This document shows, piece by piece, positions 54,590 to 63,725 of a stretch of 64,000 nt of DNA; positions within the stretch are counted from its first letter, which is position 1, and each line of letters begins with the position of its first letter. Both the position numbers and the translations under genes were made by a program. Under the pieces are notes generated by a model. It was not told the origin of the DNA. It did no database searches and worked only from the letters and a program-made list of their open reading frames with translations. This DNA comes from Dyella terrae (GTDB lineage Bacteria > Pseudomonadota > Gammaproteobacteria > Xanthomonadales > Rhodanobacteraceae), in NCBI RefSeq assembly GCF_022394535.1, contig NZ_CP089414.1:4712001-4776000 (forward strand). Direction: 5' to 3'.

Positions 54590-55534
54590 ATGAAACGACT
54601 TCTATCCACATTTCTTTTGTTGGCTGCCACGGCGGCGGTACCTGCCTTCGCCACCGAGGGTGGTGTGGGTAAAGCGATTACCGGGCTTCAGGCAACCTCC
54701 TATGCGGGTCTGGTGCCACCAACGCCCGGCTGGAACTGGGAGGTTGGCTACGGCTACTACAGCGGCAGCATCGGTGCGTCGAAGGAAGTCCCGATTGCGG
54801 GTGGTGGTTCGGCATTAGGCGTCAAGGCCGAATTCCAGCTGGCGTCGTTCGTTGGCATGTACATCTGGAACACCAAGCCGTCATCGTGGAATTTCGCCTC
54901 GATGGTGGACGTGCCTTTCGCTTATGTGAACGTCAATGCCAACGCGCGCCTCGGGCCGTTTTCCGCCAGCAAGACCGACAGCGCGACAGGCCTTTACGAC
55001 GCAAGCTTCGCACCGGTGATTGCTAGCCACCATTTCAGTCAGACGCAGCACATGTCGCTGGCGCTGTACATCGAAGCGCCCACGGGAAGCTATACCAAGG
55101 GTGCGCTCGCCAATGACAGCCTCAACGTTTGGGTGTTCTCCCCCACGATCGGCTATACGCAGTTGTTCGATAAGGGCTCGTTGGAGTGGAGCACGACCAG
55201 TGCGGTGGACTTCTACACGAAGGACAACGCGACGAACTATCAGAACGGCGCGGTCTTCCGCATCGACTCACTGTTGGTGAAGCGTTTTCCAACGGGCTGG
55301 GGTGTCGGCGCCGTGGGTGGATGGATCTACCAGTTGGAGAAGGATTCCGGCCCGCTGGCCGACCGCTTGGATGGCTTCAAAGGGCATTCACTGGCCATTG
55401 GCCCCATGGTGAATTATCTGAAGAAGTGGCAGGGCGGCCAGGTCGAGTTCTCTCTGCGCTGGCTGCACGAGTTCGATGTCCAGAATCGTACTCAGGGCAA
55501 TCCGGCGATGCTCTCGGCAACCATTTCACTCTAA
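54590..55534 (+). CDS. SphA/MetA-pathway family outer-membrane channel protein
   Basis: A 314-residue protein with signal peptide (MKRLLSTFLLLAATAAVPAF region) and Phenol_MetA_deg-type beta-barrel features (GLQATSYAGLVPPTPGWNWE; YIEAPTGSYTKG; FSPTIGYTQLFDKGSLEWST; GPMVNYLKKWQGGQVEFSLR). Members are proposed to transport aromatic or fatty substrates, but no catabolic genes lie nearby. An upstream ATG at 54437 gives a poor leader, so MKRLL is used. A strong terminator follows at 55554. Confidence 0.75.
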   Translation: MKRLLSTFLLLAATAAVPAFATEGGVGKAITGLQATSYAGLVPPTPGWNWEVGYGYYSGSIGASKEVPIAGGGSALGVKAEFQLASFVGMYIWNTKPSSWNFASMVDVPFAYVNVNANARLGPFSASKTDSATGLYDASFAPVIASHHFSQTQHMSLALYIEAPTGSYTKGALANDSLNVWVFSPTIGYTQLFDKGSLEWSTTSAVDFYTKDNATNYQNGAVFRIDSLLVKRFPTGWGVGAVGGWIYQLEKDSGPLADRLDGFKGHSLAIGPMVNYLKKWQGGQVEFSLRWLHEFDVQNRTQGNPAMLSATISL

Positions 55535-55553
55535 CGTGTCAGATATGAAAGTT

Positions 55554-55583
55554 GACGAAGGCCGCCTTGGGGCGGCCTTCGTC
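55554..55583. terminator. Strong bidirectional terminator hairpin
   Basis: GACGAAGGCCGCC, TTGG loop, GGCGGCCTTCGTC: a perfect 13-bp stem followed on the plus strand by GTTTTC. It lies between the converging 54590 and DUF2252 genes and can serve both. Confidence 0.9.
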
Positions 55584-55592
55584 GTTTTCGGC

Positions 55593-56801
55593 TCAGGCAT
55601 GGCCGCCGACGTAGCGTCGGCAATGATCCAGATAGTCGCGCTCGTGCATCGAGAGTAGACCGGTGACGGCTTGCCACAACCATGATGGGGCATCGAGCGT
55701 GCGTGAATGATTGCGCTTTAGCTCCTGGCACCACGATTTGCGCGCGGCGGCATCCATTTGCCGTGCATGCGCGCGACCGACAACATGCGCGAGAAAGGCT
55801 GCCACGCGTCGCGCCTGCTTCTGTCGCAAGCGCGCGATGTCGATCTTCAGGTCCTGCGGTAGCAGCTCGCGGACGAATACGGGCTTGTCGAGCAGGCGCG
55901 CTGGCCGCATGCGATTTCCCAGTGCAGGAGAGAGGTGTTGCGCGGCAAGCACGACGCGCTCGGCGGGATCGCGCGGCATGCGCACATTCGTTGCGCGCGG
56001 TGCGATAGATGCCGTCGCCTCCTTGATATCGATCAGGCAAAGGTCGTCGCCTTCCACCACATTACCGTCCACATCAAGTAATACGGCGTAGCGTAGTTTT
56101 CCGAGCGAGCTGCAGCCTTTACGCCAGTACGCGGCATCGAGCACGTTCACCTTGCCCTGGGGTTCGCGATGGCGAAGTTGCGTGGCGAGTTCGTCGAGCT
56201 GTTGTTCGCGGAAGATCGACTGAATCGCTTTGCGTTCTTTGAGCGTGAGGGGCCAGAACTCCTTGCCCAACGGGAGCTCGAGTTGCATGCCGGCCAGGCG
56301 TTCACGCGCCAGCGATTTCCAGTTGCGCTGCACGGCCTGCTTCATCACCAGCTTGATCACGCCGGGCATCGTTGGTTCGTCATCATCCGTTTCCGGGAAG
56401 GCTGCCTCATAGCCGTCGAGCATGGCTTCCATCATGTTGGCGGTGATGATGCCCGGCAGGTCCGAGCCGCGTGCGGACATGGCGAGTGAAAGCGCAAGAC
56501 GCACGAGGTCGTGCGCTGGATTGCCGATCACGCTCTGGTCGAAGTCGCGAATCTGGATCTTCACCTTGCCGCGATCGTCAGCGACGGGGCCGATATTGCC
56601 GATATGGCAGTCGCCGCAGATCCAGATGGCGGGTCCCGCGGGAAGATGGGGCGCCGCGCGCGAATCAAGCCATTCGTAGAACTGCGCCGTGTTGCCGCGC
56701 ACATAGGCGTGGGCGGACCGCGCCATCTTGGTGTTGCGGCGCTCGATCAGCGCGCCTTGTCGTTTCGAGGGCGATACAGCGGCATTCTTTGGACGGGCCA
56801 T
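55593..56801 (-). CDS. DUF2252 family protein (kinase-like fold)
   Basis: A 402-residue DUF2252 protein. WICGDCHIGNIGP and VKIQIRDFDQSVIGNPAHDL resemble the GDxHxxN and metal-binding Asp of aminoglycoside-phosphotransferase-like kinases; DIKEATASIAPRATNVRMPR and FVRELLPQDLKIDIARLRQK are also typical of the family. The reaction is unknown. Start MARPKNAAVS has GGAG ten bases upstream; a start 27 bp earlier is less likely. No functional link with the flagellar genes is evident. Confidence 0.8.
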   Translation of the reverse strand: MARPKNAAVSPSKRQGALIERRNTKMARSAHAYVRGNTAQFYEWLDSRAAPHLPAGPAIWICGDCHIGNIGPVADDRGKVKIQIRDFDQSVIGNPAHDLVRLALSLAMSARGSDLPGIITANMMEAMLDGYEAAFPETDDDEPTMPGVIKLVMKQAVQRNWKSLARERLAGMQLELPLGKEFWPLTLKERKAIQSIFREQQLDELATQLRHREPQGKVNVLDAAYWRKGCSSLGKLRYAVLLDVDGNVVEGDDLCLIDIKEATASIAPRATNVRMPRDPAERVVLAAQHLSPALGNRMRPARLLDKPVFVRELLPQDLKIDIARLRQKQARRVAAFLAHVVGRAHARQMDAAARKSWCQELKRNHSRTLDAPSWLWQAVTGLLSMHERDYLDHCRRYVGGHA

Positions 56802-56960
56802 AAGCAGCTCCGTAGGGACGAAAACCACTCTCGCGGATCAAGGATGAAGGACATGTCATGTTCTTCGCGCGGGTAGCGCCGCGAAAAACGGGCGTTCAGC
56901 GTCGGTGCTCGATCGCAGGCTGCGCGACGATGCGTTATCCGTGCAGGGATGACAGGCCGA

Positions 56961-57233
56961 TCAGTGCGGGTCCGCCGCGTCGTAGATGCAAGAGAGGACG
57001 GCAGCGGCAGCGGCGTAGAGCGTGGCAGGCACCTCCTGCTTTAGTCGCAGTGAGGCCAGCAGTGCGGCCATCTGTGGATCCTGGTGCAACGGGATGCCCA
57101 GTGCGCGTGCACGTGCGAGGAGTGTTTCCAGCGACTCGGGCGGAAGGGTCACCGGCGTGGCCGGCGCATCGTTCGGGCCGCCGGAAAGGCGCAGTGTGAC
57201 GCGTCGCCGTGCGGGAGGCAGGGTGTTGCTCAT
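56961..57233 (-). CDS. FlhB C-terminal-domain homolog (FlhX/YlqH type)
   Basis: A 90-residue stand-alone copy of the FlhB cytoplasmic tail: LARARALGIPLHQDPQMAAL LASL and EVPATLYAAAAAVLSCIYDA match FlhB tail features (A-x-x-x-I-P-V and E-I-P-x-x-L-Y-x-A-V). The N-terminal NPTH cleavage region is absent. Such proteins can replace the FlhB tail. Its start overlaps the stop of the second fliK-like gene, so the two are translationally coupled. Confidence 0.85.
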   Translation of the reverse strand: MSNTLPPARRRVTLRLSGGPNDAPATPVTLPPESLETLLARARALGIPLHQDPQMAALLASLRLKQEVPATLYAAAAAVLSCIYDAADPH

Positions 57234-58367
57234 GCCGTGGTCCTCAGCAGGATGGCACTGTGTTGGCCGCTCAATTGCGGCATGCCTTGCTGGCAGGTGA
57301 GCTGGTCAAGGGTCAGGCCACTCGACGACAGCGTCTGACGCAGCGTGCCGAACTGCTGCTCCAGTCGCTGCACGGTGTCGGCGCGTTCCGCCCACAGGCG
57401 CACCGACAGGCGAAGTGCCCGCAGTTGCAGCTCGCCTTGGATCGGACCTGAGCGACGGCAAGTCGATAGCGAAGCCGAGCGTCCACGATGAGCCGCTGTC
57501 GGCATCGCCCTGCTGCAGGTGTACCTGCAGGATGTCGTGCCCATCCTCACCCTGCAGCGGAATCTCGATCATCCAGGCGGATGTCGTGGTCGCTTCCAAC
57601 TGTGCGACTTCCACGCGTGCGAGCGCCGCATGCACTTCGCCATGCAGGCGGCTGAGCAGGGCGTCGACGTCGTCGTCCAGCAATGACAGCGGCAGGGGCG
57701 CGCGAGGCTGCGCCTGCACACCGCGTTGCTGCAGGGGTGGCGGCGTTTCGCTGGACGTGGGTGCGGGGCGGCGCGCGGGTAGGTAGTCGTCGAGCAGGCT
57801 GGCCAGGCGAAGCAGCGCACCCTTCCAGTCTTCCTGGCTCAGCCCAGCCATGTCGAGGTGTGGTTCCGCCAACTCGGATTCCAGGAACAGGCCGCTGCGC
57901 TTGATGGCCTCCTCCAGGCCTTCGCCACGGGTGATCTCGGCTGGCGTGCGCACGCCATGTTCCAGCATGGCCAGCGCCGGCCGCAGATAGGCGGGCAACT
58001 GGCGCAGCGCGGGGCGCTGGGACAAGGCGTCGAGCGTGGCCAATAGCGGGGCGTAGCCGTTCTGTTGGGGCAAGCGCTCGCGCATGGCCTGTTGCGTGGC
58101 GGGCTCGGGCGTCTGCGCGCTGATCACCTCCAGCATCGGCTGCGCGCCCAAAGTGAGTACACGCACCTGGAACTGGGAGGGCAACTGGCCTTTGGGCGCC
58201 TCGGTCTCGACGGCGAGGGCGCCAATCTGCAGCACCATCATCCCGTCGGGATTGATCCCCAGCGGGCGCGCGGAAAGCACGGTACCGATGCGCCAGCTCT
58301 CGGCGGCGCTGCCAGAGGCGGCGCCGGCCCAGGCAAGGGCTGCGAGGCTGGTGGGTTGAATGATCAA
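57230..58367 (-). pseudogene. Second FliK-like hook-length-control-domain protein, frameshifted as given
   Basis: TTG start at 58367 with AAGGAG seven bases before it begins LIIQPTSLAALAWAG. The long N-terminal and middle region (IGTVLSARPLGINPDGMMVL; SWTLGFAIDLPSL) is followed by the C-terminal Flg_hook-like part (GPIQGELQLRALRLSVRLWA; TLRQTLSSSGLTLDQL) in another frame. One extra base near 57450 (CTC-A-GGTCCG on the minus strand) explains the break; without it the protein has 378 residues. It may cooperate with the FlhB-tail protein in export switching. Confidence 0.82.
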
Positions 58368-58459
58368 TCGTGGCTCCTTGCGCGCATGGCGTCGTGCGCG
58401 CGCCCTTCCGTGCCATGAAGATCGGCCGGCCTCGGAAAAACTTGAGGACCATTTTGCCC

Positions 58460-58726
58460 AGGGCCTGTTAGCGCCATTGGCGTGGCCCGCGCTGGGATCT
58501 TTTTGCCCGCCAGACAAGGAAGAACGAGGGAGTGTACGTCCGTACACGACTGAGTGATGACGCGGTATGGCGGGCAAAAAGACCCAGCCCGAAGGGTTGC
58601 TTGTCCGTAGCCACTCGGCGGCAGCGCGCGGCTTGACCTGGCAGCCAGCCAGGCCTGCGCCACGCCCCACCGCCCAGCGGCTACGGACAAGCAACGCGGG
58701 CTACGCCAATGGCGTTAACAGGCCCT
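58460..58726. repeat. Nested palindromic element with conserved core, copy 2
   Basis: Outer arms 58460-58491 and 58695-58726 are inverted copies (30 of 32, both differences G-U compatible). Middle stem TTTTTGCCCGCCA / TGGCGGGCAAAAA is 13 bp and perfect (58500-58512, 58568-58580), and encloses AAGGAAGAACGAGGG, GTGTACG-TC-CGTACAC and GAGTGATGACGC. A further 17-bp stem (58596-58612 with 58679-58695) is special to this copy. The core matches copy 1 at 15860-16032 while the arms do not. It occupies most of the 462-bp gap 58368-58829; no gene is seen there. Confidence 0.85.
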
Positions 58727-58759
58727 AGCCCAAATCCGGCGGTATGGGGCCGGGATCGC

Positions 58760-58786
58760 TAAAGCGGATAGGCGTATGGCCGATAA
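58760..58786 (+). promoter_or_regulatory. Sigma-28 promoter of the second chemotaxis operon
   Basis: TAAAGCGG, 11 bases, GCCGATAA: the -10 box and spacer match the FliA consensus exactly. It ends 43 bp before the STAS gene start. Confidence 0.88.
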
Positions 58787-58829
58787 ACCACCCGTAGACG
58801 CCCGCAGGGTGGGCGAAAGGACCAGCACG

Positions 58830-59147
58830 ATGGGCAGCAAGACGACGGGTGGGGGCAAGGGCGGGGTGCGCGTGATCGCGTTGCCTGCCGACTTCCGGCT
58901 CGGCAGCGTGGCCGACGTCAAGGCAGCGCTGATCGAGGCGTTCGACGCGCCCGGCGCGCAGTTGGACGGTGCCGCCGTGGAACGCGTGGACACCGCCGCA
59001 CTGCAGTTGCTGGTGGCGTTCCGTCGCGAGGCGACGGCACGCGGCCAGTCGCCCGCGTGGCTGGGAGTGAGCGATGTCATGCGCGAGGCCGCCGGTGTGC
59101 TCGGCCTGGCGCAGGTTCTGGAATTGCCGGCGGCGATGTCGGCCTGA
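58830..59147 (+). CDS. STAS-domain protein
   Basis: A 105-residue STAS (anti-anti-sigma-like) protein: VIALPADFRLGSVADVKAAL, DAPGAQLDGAAVERVDTAAL, QLLVAFRREATARGQSPAWL. The regulatory Ser of SpoIIAA-type proteins is replaced by DTAAL in the switch loop. First gene of the operon with cheY and cheA; related genes often precede cheYA operons, suggesting an adaptor role. Start MGSKTTGG was chosen because an upstream ATG lies inside the promoter. Confidence 0.85.
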   Translation: MGSKTTGGGKGGVRVIALPADFRLGSVADVKAALIEAFDAPGAQLDGAAVERVDTAALQLLVAFRREATARGQSPAWLGVSDVMREAAGVLGLAQVLELPAAMSA

Positions 59148-59161
59148 AACTGAGGTGGAAG

Positions 59162-59524
59162 ATGGCAAAGATTCTTGCGGTGGACGATTCGGCTTCGATG
59201 CGCGGCATGGTGGCCTTCACCTTGCGCAATGCGGGTCACGATGTGAGCGAGGCGGAGAACGGCCAGCTGGCACTCGATGCGGCCAAGGGTGGCAGCTTTG
59301 ATCTGGTGCTGGCCGACGTGAACATGCCGGTGATGGACGGCATCAGCATGGTGCGCGAATTGCGCACGCTGCCGGCCTACAAGGGCGTGCCCATCCTGAT
59401 GCTGACTACCGAGTCGCATACGGATAAGAAGATGGAAGGCAAGGCTGCCGGTGCTACCGGTTGGCTGGTGAAGCCGTTCGACCCTGAGCAGTTGCTGGCA
59501 ACCGTCAAGCGCGTGCTGGGTTGA
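59162..59524 (+). CDS. cheY: CheY-like response regulator (second system)
   Basis: A 120-residue receiver: AVDDSASMRGMVAFTLRNAG with D8-D9, phospho-acceptor D52 in LVLADVNMPVMDGISM, Thr in LMLTTES, Lys in WLVKPFDP. It differs clearly from the first CheY and probably serves the second CheA. 14 bp separate it from the STAS gene. Confidence 0.94.
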   Translation: MAKILAVDDSASMRGMVAFTLRNAGHDVSEAENGQLALDAAKGGSFDLVLADVNMPVMDGISMVRELRTLPAYKGVPILMLTTESHTDKKMEGKAAGATGWLVKPFDPEQLLATVKRVLG

Positions 59525-59533
59525 TCTTTTGCT

Positions 59534-59634
59534 CGTCATTCCCGCGAAAGCGGGAATCCAGTGCCTTTTGCCGGCTAAAGCAAAGGCGCTGGATCTCTGC
59601 CCTTGCCCCCTTCTCGGGGTTCGCAGGGATGACG
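59534..59634. repeat. Dispersed inverted repeat between cheY2 and cheA2
   Basis: CGTCATTCCCGCGAAAGCGG...AATCCAG at the left pairs with CTGGATC...GCAGGGATGACG at the right, the same family as at 38302-38396. It occupies the whole 154-bp gap and may fold in the operon mRNA. Confidence 0.85.
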
Positions 59635-59678
59635 GGTAGGCAGGTCACCGCGAAGCTATCCCTAGAGTAGAGATCATC

Positions 59679-61667
59679 ATGAGCAATGCCGGTCTGGCGC
59701 AGTTCCAACAGGTATTCATCGAAGAGAGCCTGGAAGGGCTCGATACGATGGAGTCGTCGCTGCTCGCGCTGGATGAAGGCGGCGATGGGGAGCTGGTGCA
59801 CACCATCTTCCGTGCCGCGCACTCGATCAAAGGTGGCGCGGCTACCTTCGGATTCCCCGAGATGTCCTCGTTCACCCACGAGGCCGAGTCGCTGCTCGAT
59901 GAAGTGCGCAGCGGCAAGCGTGCGATCGACGGCACCATCATCGAATTGCTGTTGCGCACGGTGGATTGCCTGCGCGGCATGTTCGCCCGCGCCCAGGCCG
60001 GCGAACCGCTCAATGATGCCGTGGCCGAAGGGCTGCGCAACGAATTGGCGGCCGCCATGGGTCGCGGTGTTCCCGCAGCCGCTGTGCAGGCGCGTCGCAA
60101 TGCGGACCAGGCCGACGCCTGGACCATCCAATTCCGTCCGCACGCCAGCATGCTGGCGGGTGGCAACGAGCCGTTGCGCCTCATCCGCGAACTGGCGGGG
60201 CTGGGCGAGCTGGAGGTGACGGCATCGTTCGATCGCCTGCCGCCGTTCGCTGCGCTGGAACCCACCGAGTGCCATCTCGGCTGGACCATCGAACTGAAGG
60301 GGCCGGCCAAGCGAGCCGACATCACGAGCGTGTTCGATTGGGTGGAAGGCGAGTGCGATCTGGAGATCGAGGCGAAGCATGTCGTGGCGGACGTGGCACC
60401 GACGCCCGTCGTTGCTCCGTCCGCGACGCCCGCGCCGAACGTCGCGGACGCCGGCGCCGCACGCTCCCAGCGCGAAGCAAGCGCCGAATCCAGTTCGGTG
60501 CGCGTGTCCATCGACAAGATCGACGGGCTGATCAACCTGGTGGGCGAGCTGGTGATTACCCAGTCCATGCTCGACACCTTCCGCGAGGGCGATATCGATG
60601 CCTCGCGGCTGGCCATCCTCGAACAAGGGTTGGCTCAGCTGGCGCGTCACACGCGTGAGCTGCAGGAAAGCGTCATGGGCATCCGCATGTTGCCCATTGC
60701 TTCGGTGTTCAATCGTTTTCCGCGCATGGTGCGCGACATCAGTCAGAAGCTCGGCAAGCAGGTGAAGCTGGAGCTGATTGGTGAACAGACCGAGCTGGAC
60801 AAGACCGTGCTCGAGAAGATTGGCGACCCGATGGTGCACCTGGTGCGCAACGCCATCGACCACGGCCTGGAAACGCCAGACAAGCGCCGCGCCTCGGGCA
60901 AGGGCGATACCGGCACGCTCACCCTGCAGGCGTCGCATCGCGGCGGCAGCATCGTGGTGGAAGTGTCAGACGATGGCGCTGGCCTCAACCGCGAGGCGAT
61001 CGTCGCCAAGGCTATCCAGCGCGGCCTGATTGCTACCGGGGAAGGCATGACCGACGAGGCCGTGGCGGACCTGATTTTCCAGCCGGGTTTCTCCACCGCG
61101 GCGGTCACCACCGATCTGTCCGGCCGTGGCGTGGGCATGGACGTGGTCCGCCGCAACGTGGGCGACCTCGGCGGCACCGTCACCATCCGCAGCACGCAGG
61201 GCAAGGGCAGTGTATTCACCATCACCTTGCCGCTGACGCTGGCGATCATCGACGGCCTCACTGCCGCCGTGGGTGACGAGCGCTACATCGTGCCGCTGGT
61301 TTCCATCGTGGAATCCGTGCAGCTCAAGGCTGACGCCGTGCGCAGTGTCGCTGGTGGCGGCGAGCTGTTCCGTTTCCGTGGCGAATACCTGCCGGTGGTG
61401 CGCTTGCATGAAGCCTTCCATTGCGAGAACGCCATCCACGCTATCGACGAAGGTTTGATGGTGGTGGTGGAAGGCGATGGTGCGCGCGTGGGCTTGTTCG
61501 TCGACGGCCTGATCGGACAGCAGCAGGCCGTGGTGAAGTCATTGGAAGCCAATTACCGGCGCGTGCAGGGCGTATCCGGCGCGACCATCCTCGCGGATGG
61601 CTCCGTCGCGCTGATTGTCGACATCTCCGGGTTGGTGCGTATGCAGGGGCGCCGAAAGGCGGCGTGA
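59679..61667 (+). CDS. cheA: Chemotaxis histidine kinase CheA (second system)
   Basis: A 662-residue CheA with H48 in FRAAHSIKGGAATF (P1), a P2-like region (about 145-235), dimerisation helices, HATPase (MVHLVRNAIDHGLETPDKRR; VVEVSDDGAGLNREA; DLSGRGVGMDVVRRNVGDLG) and C-terminal CheW domain. Its P2 is a folded-looking domain, unlike the peptide-repeat linker of the first CheA. It forms a complete system with the cheY, mcp and cheW next to it. Confidence 0.96.
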   Translation: MSNAGLAQFQQVFIEESLEGLDTMESSLLALDEGGDGELVHTIFRAAHSIKGGAATFGFPEMSSFTHEAESLLDEVRSGKRAIDGTIIELLLRTVDCLRGMFARAQAGEPLNDAVAEGLRNELAAAMGRGVPAAAVQARRNADQADAWTIQFRPHASMLAGGNEPLRLIRELAGLGELEVTASFDRLPPFAALEPTECHLGWTIELKGPAKRADITSVFDWVEGECDLEIEAKHVVADVAPTPVVAPSATPAPNVADAGAARSQREASAESSSVRVSIDKIDGLINLVGELVITQSMLDTFREGDIDASRLAILEQGLAQLARHTRELQESVMGIRMLPIASVFNRFPRMVRDISQKLGKQVKLELIGEQTELDKTVLEKIGDPMVHLVRNAIDHGLETPDKRRASGKGDTGTLTLQASHRGGSIVVEVSDDGAGLNREAIVAKAIQRGLIATGEGMTDEAVADLIFQPGFSTAAVTTDLSGRGVGMDVVRRNVGDLGGTVTIRSTQGKGSVFTITLPLTLAIIDGLTAAVGDERYIVPLVSIVESVQLKADAVRSVAGGGELFRFRGEYLPVVRLHEAFHCENAIHAIDEGLMVVVEGDGARVGLFVDGLIGQQQAVVKSLEANYRRVQGVSGATILADGSVALIVDISGLVRMQGRRKAA

Positions 61668-61930
61668 GGTCGCGGCAAAGGCGCCGCGGAGTAAACAAAT
61701 AACGGTCAGGCGATGTGCGGGAAGGCGCATCGCCAGCCGACACATCGCCGGTTCCCGGCACAACGGCTCGGCAGCCCCCTTCTCGGGCGGTCGGCGCCGT
61801 CCCTCTGAATGTTGTTGAACAACCGCGACAGGAAGCCGCGGTGCGTTGGCCTGCGGCCCGCGTAAGAGCAGTGCAGGGAATGAATCACGGCTATCGCAAC
61901 TGGCCTATTTTCATTCTGAAGGTCCTTTTT

Positions 61931-63601
61931 ATGAAGTCTCCCCTGACCACCATTGATCGCCTGAGCCTTTCGGCCAAGGTATGGCTCGTCATTGCTTTCG
62001 TCGTGGCCGGTCTATTCGCGCTCACCATCATCTCTGCCGTGGACAGTCGACGCTTGCAGATGCAGGCGCGCGTGCATGCGTTGTCGGATGAAGTGAGCAC
62101 CGCGATCTCCATCCTCGATGCGTTTCACGCGCGCGCCGCAGCGGGTGAGCTCAGCGACGAGGAGGCCCGCAAGCAAGCGCTGGCGGCGCTGACCGCGTTG
62201 CGCTGGGGTGATGGAAAGGGCTACGTGTTCGGCTTCGACTCGAACTATGTGTTGCACCTGCACGGCGTCATGCATAACCGCGTGGGTTCGAATATCAAAG
62301 AGGACAAAGACGCCAACGGTAAGCGCTTCTATCAGGACATGATGGCCGCCGACCAGCGCGATGGGCACGGCGAGACCGAGTACACCTGGCCCATGCCGGG
62401 CTCGAAAGAGCTCAAGCCCAAGATCAGCTACACGGCCTGGTACAAACCGTGGGATCTGCACATCGGTGCCGGCGCTTACTTCGTCGACATCGACGCCCAG
62501 TTCCGCCAGATGCTCGAAGGCAGCCTGCTGCGCGCGTTCCTGGTCGGCTTGCTGGTCATCGTGGTGGTGTGGCGCTCTATGCGCAGCATCCGGCAGAGCA
62601 TCGGCGGTGAGCCGTCCTATGCCTTGGCGATGGCGGGCCGCATTGCCGACGGTGACCTCTCCGGCGGAGACGCCAAGCAGGTGTTTGCGCCCGGCAGCAC
62701 GCTCGATGCGCTGCAGCGCATGCGCGCCAAGCTGGTGGAGATCGTGCGCGAAGTGCAGCAAGGTTCGCAGGTGGTATCCACCGCCTCGCAGCAGATCTCA
62801 CGGGGCAACGACGACCTATCGCATCGCACGCAGGAGCAGGCCTCAAGCCTGGAGGAAACCGCCGCGTCGATGGAGGAGATGACCTCCATCGTGCGCCAGA
62901 GCGCCGACAACGCCAGCCACGCCGATCAGCTTGCCCGTACGGCGCGCTCCCAGGCGGAGCGTGGTGGCGAGGTGGCCGTGCGCACCAGCGGCGCCATGCG
63001 CGAGATCGAAGCAGCCAGCCGCCAGATCACCGACATCGTGCAGTTGATCGATGAGATCGCCTTCCAGACCAACCTGCTCGCGCTCAATGCTGCGGTGGAA
63101 GCCGCGCGCGCCGGCGAGCAGGGCCGGGGGTTCGCAGTGGTGGCCGGTGAAGTACGCAACCTCGCCCAGCGCAGCGCAAGCGCCGCGAAGGAGATCAAGG
63201 CCTTGATCGGCGACACGGTGGATAAGGTGCAGGCCGGCTCTGCCCTGGTGGAGGAATCCGGCGCCGTGCTGGCGAGCATCGTCGACAGCGTCAAGCGTGT
63301 CACCGACATCGTGGCGGAGATGTCGGCCGCGGCGCAGGAGCAGTCGTCGGGTATTGATCAGGTCAACCGCGCCGTGATGCAGATGGACGAGGTGACCCAG
63401 CAGAACGCCGCCCTGGTGGAAGAGGCGGCGGCCGCCGCCCGCGCCATGCAGGAACAGGCGGACGAGCTGGCTGTGCAGGTGCGGTTCTTCCGGCTGGATC
63501 AGGCGGCCGCGAAGCCCGTGCCGAGAGCCGCACCGGTTGTCAGGCCCGCAGTCGCCAAGCGGCCCGAGCCCGCCGTGGCAGGTGGGTGGAGCGAGTTCTG
63601 A
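61931..63601 (+). CDS. Cache-domain methyl-accepting chemotaxis protein
   Basis: A 556-residue receptor. TM1 is near 18-37 ([20 protein letters not shown]), then a small Cache ligand domain ([60 protein letters not shown]), TM2 near 200-220, and a signalling domain with [20 protein letters not shown]. It ends GWSEF, which fits the xWxxF C-terminal pentapeptide that tethers CheR/CheB. Start [10 protein letters not shown] has GAAGGTCC upstream; the open frame upstream is ignored. The 263-bp gap after cheA has no clear sigma-28 promoter. Confidence 0.94.
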   Translation: MKSPLTTIDRLSLSAKVWLVIAFVVAGLFALTIISAVDSRRLQMQARVHALSDEVSTAISILDAFHARAAAGELSDEEARKQALAALTALRWGDGKGYVFGFDSNYVLHLHGVMHNRVGSNIKEDKDANGKRFYQDMMAADQRDGHGETEYTWPMPGSKELKPKISYTAWYKPWDLHIGAGAYFVDIDAQFRQMLEGSLLRAFLVGLLVIVVVWRSMRSIRQSIGGEPSYALAMAGRIADGDLSGGDAKQVFAPGSTLDALQRMRAKLVEIVREVQQGSQVVSTASQQISRGNDDLSHRTQEQASSLEETAASMEEMTSIVRQSADNASHADQLARTARSQAERGGEVAVRTSGAMREIEAASRQITDIVQLIDEIAFQTNLLALNAAVEAARAGEQGRGFAVVAGEVRNLAQRSASAAKEIKALIGDTVDKVQAGSALVEESGAVLASIVDSVKRVTDIVAEMSAAAQEQSSGIDQVNRAVMQMDEVTQQNAALVEEAAAAARAMQEQADELAVQVRFFRLDQAAAKPVPRAAPVVRPAVAKRPEPAVAGGWSEF

Positions 63602-63725
63602 CCCGTCACGGGGCCTCCCTGCAAGGGCGGTACCGAAAACCCGCGTTTCCCTCAAGTTTCCCGGCCTTCCGCCGATCCAGAACCCGATAGGGGGCCTTGC
63701 ATGCGGCCCCGACCACGAGGCGAAC

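Noticed and set aside
61668..61930. c-di-GMP riboswitch or promoter in the cheA2-mcp gap
   Set aside because: A GGCGATG...CATCGCC stem is present, but no GEMM aptamer core or sigma-28 boxes are recognisable.
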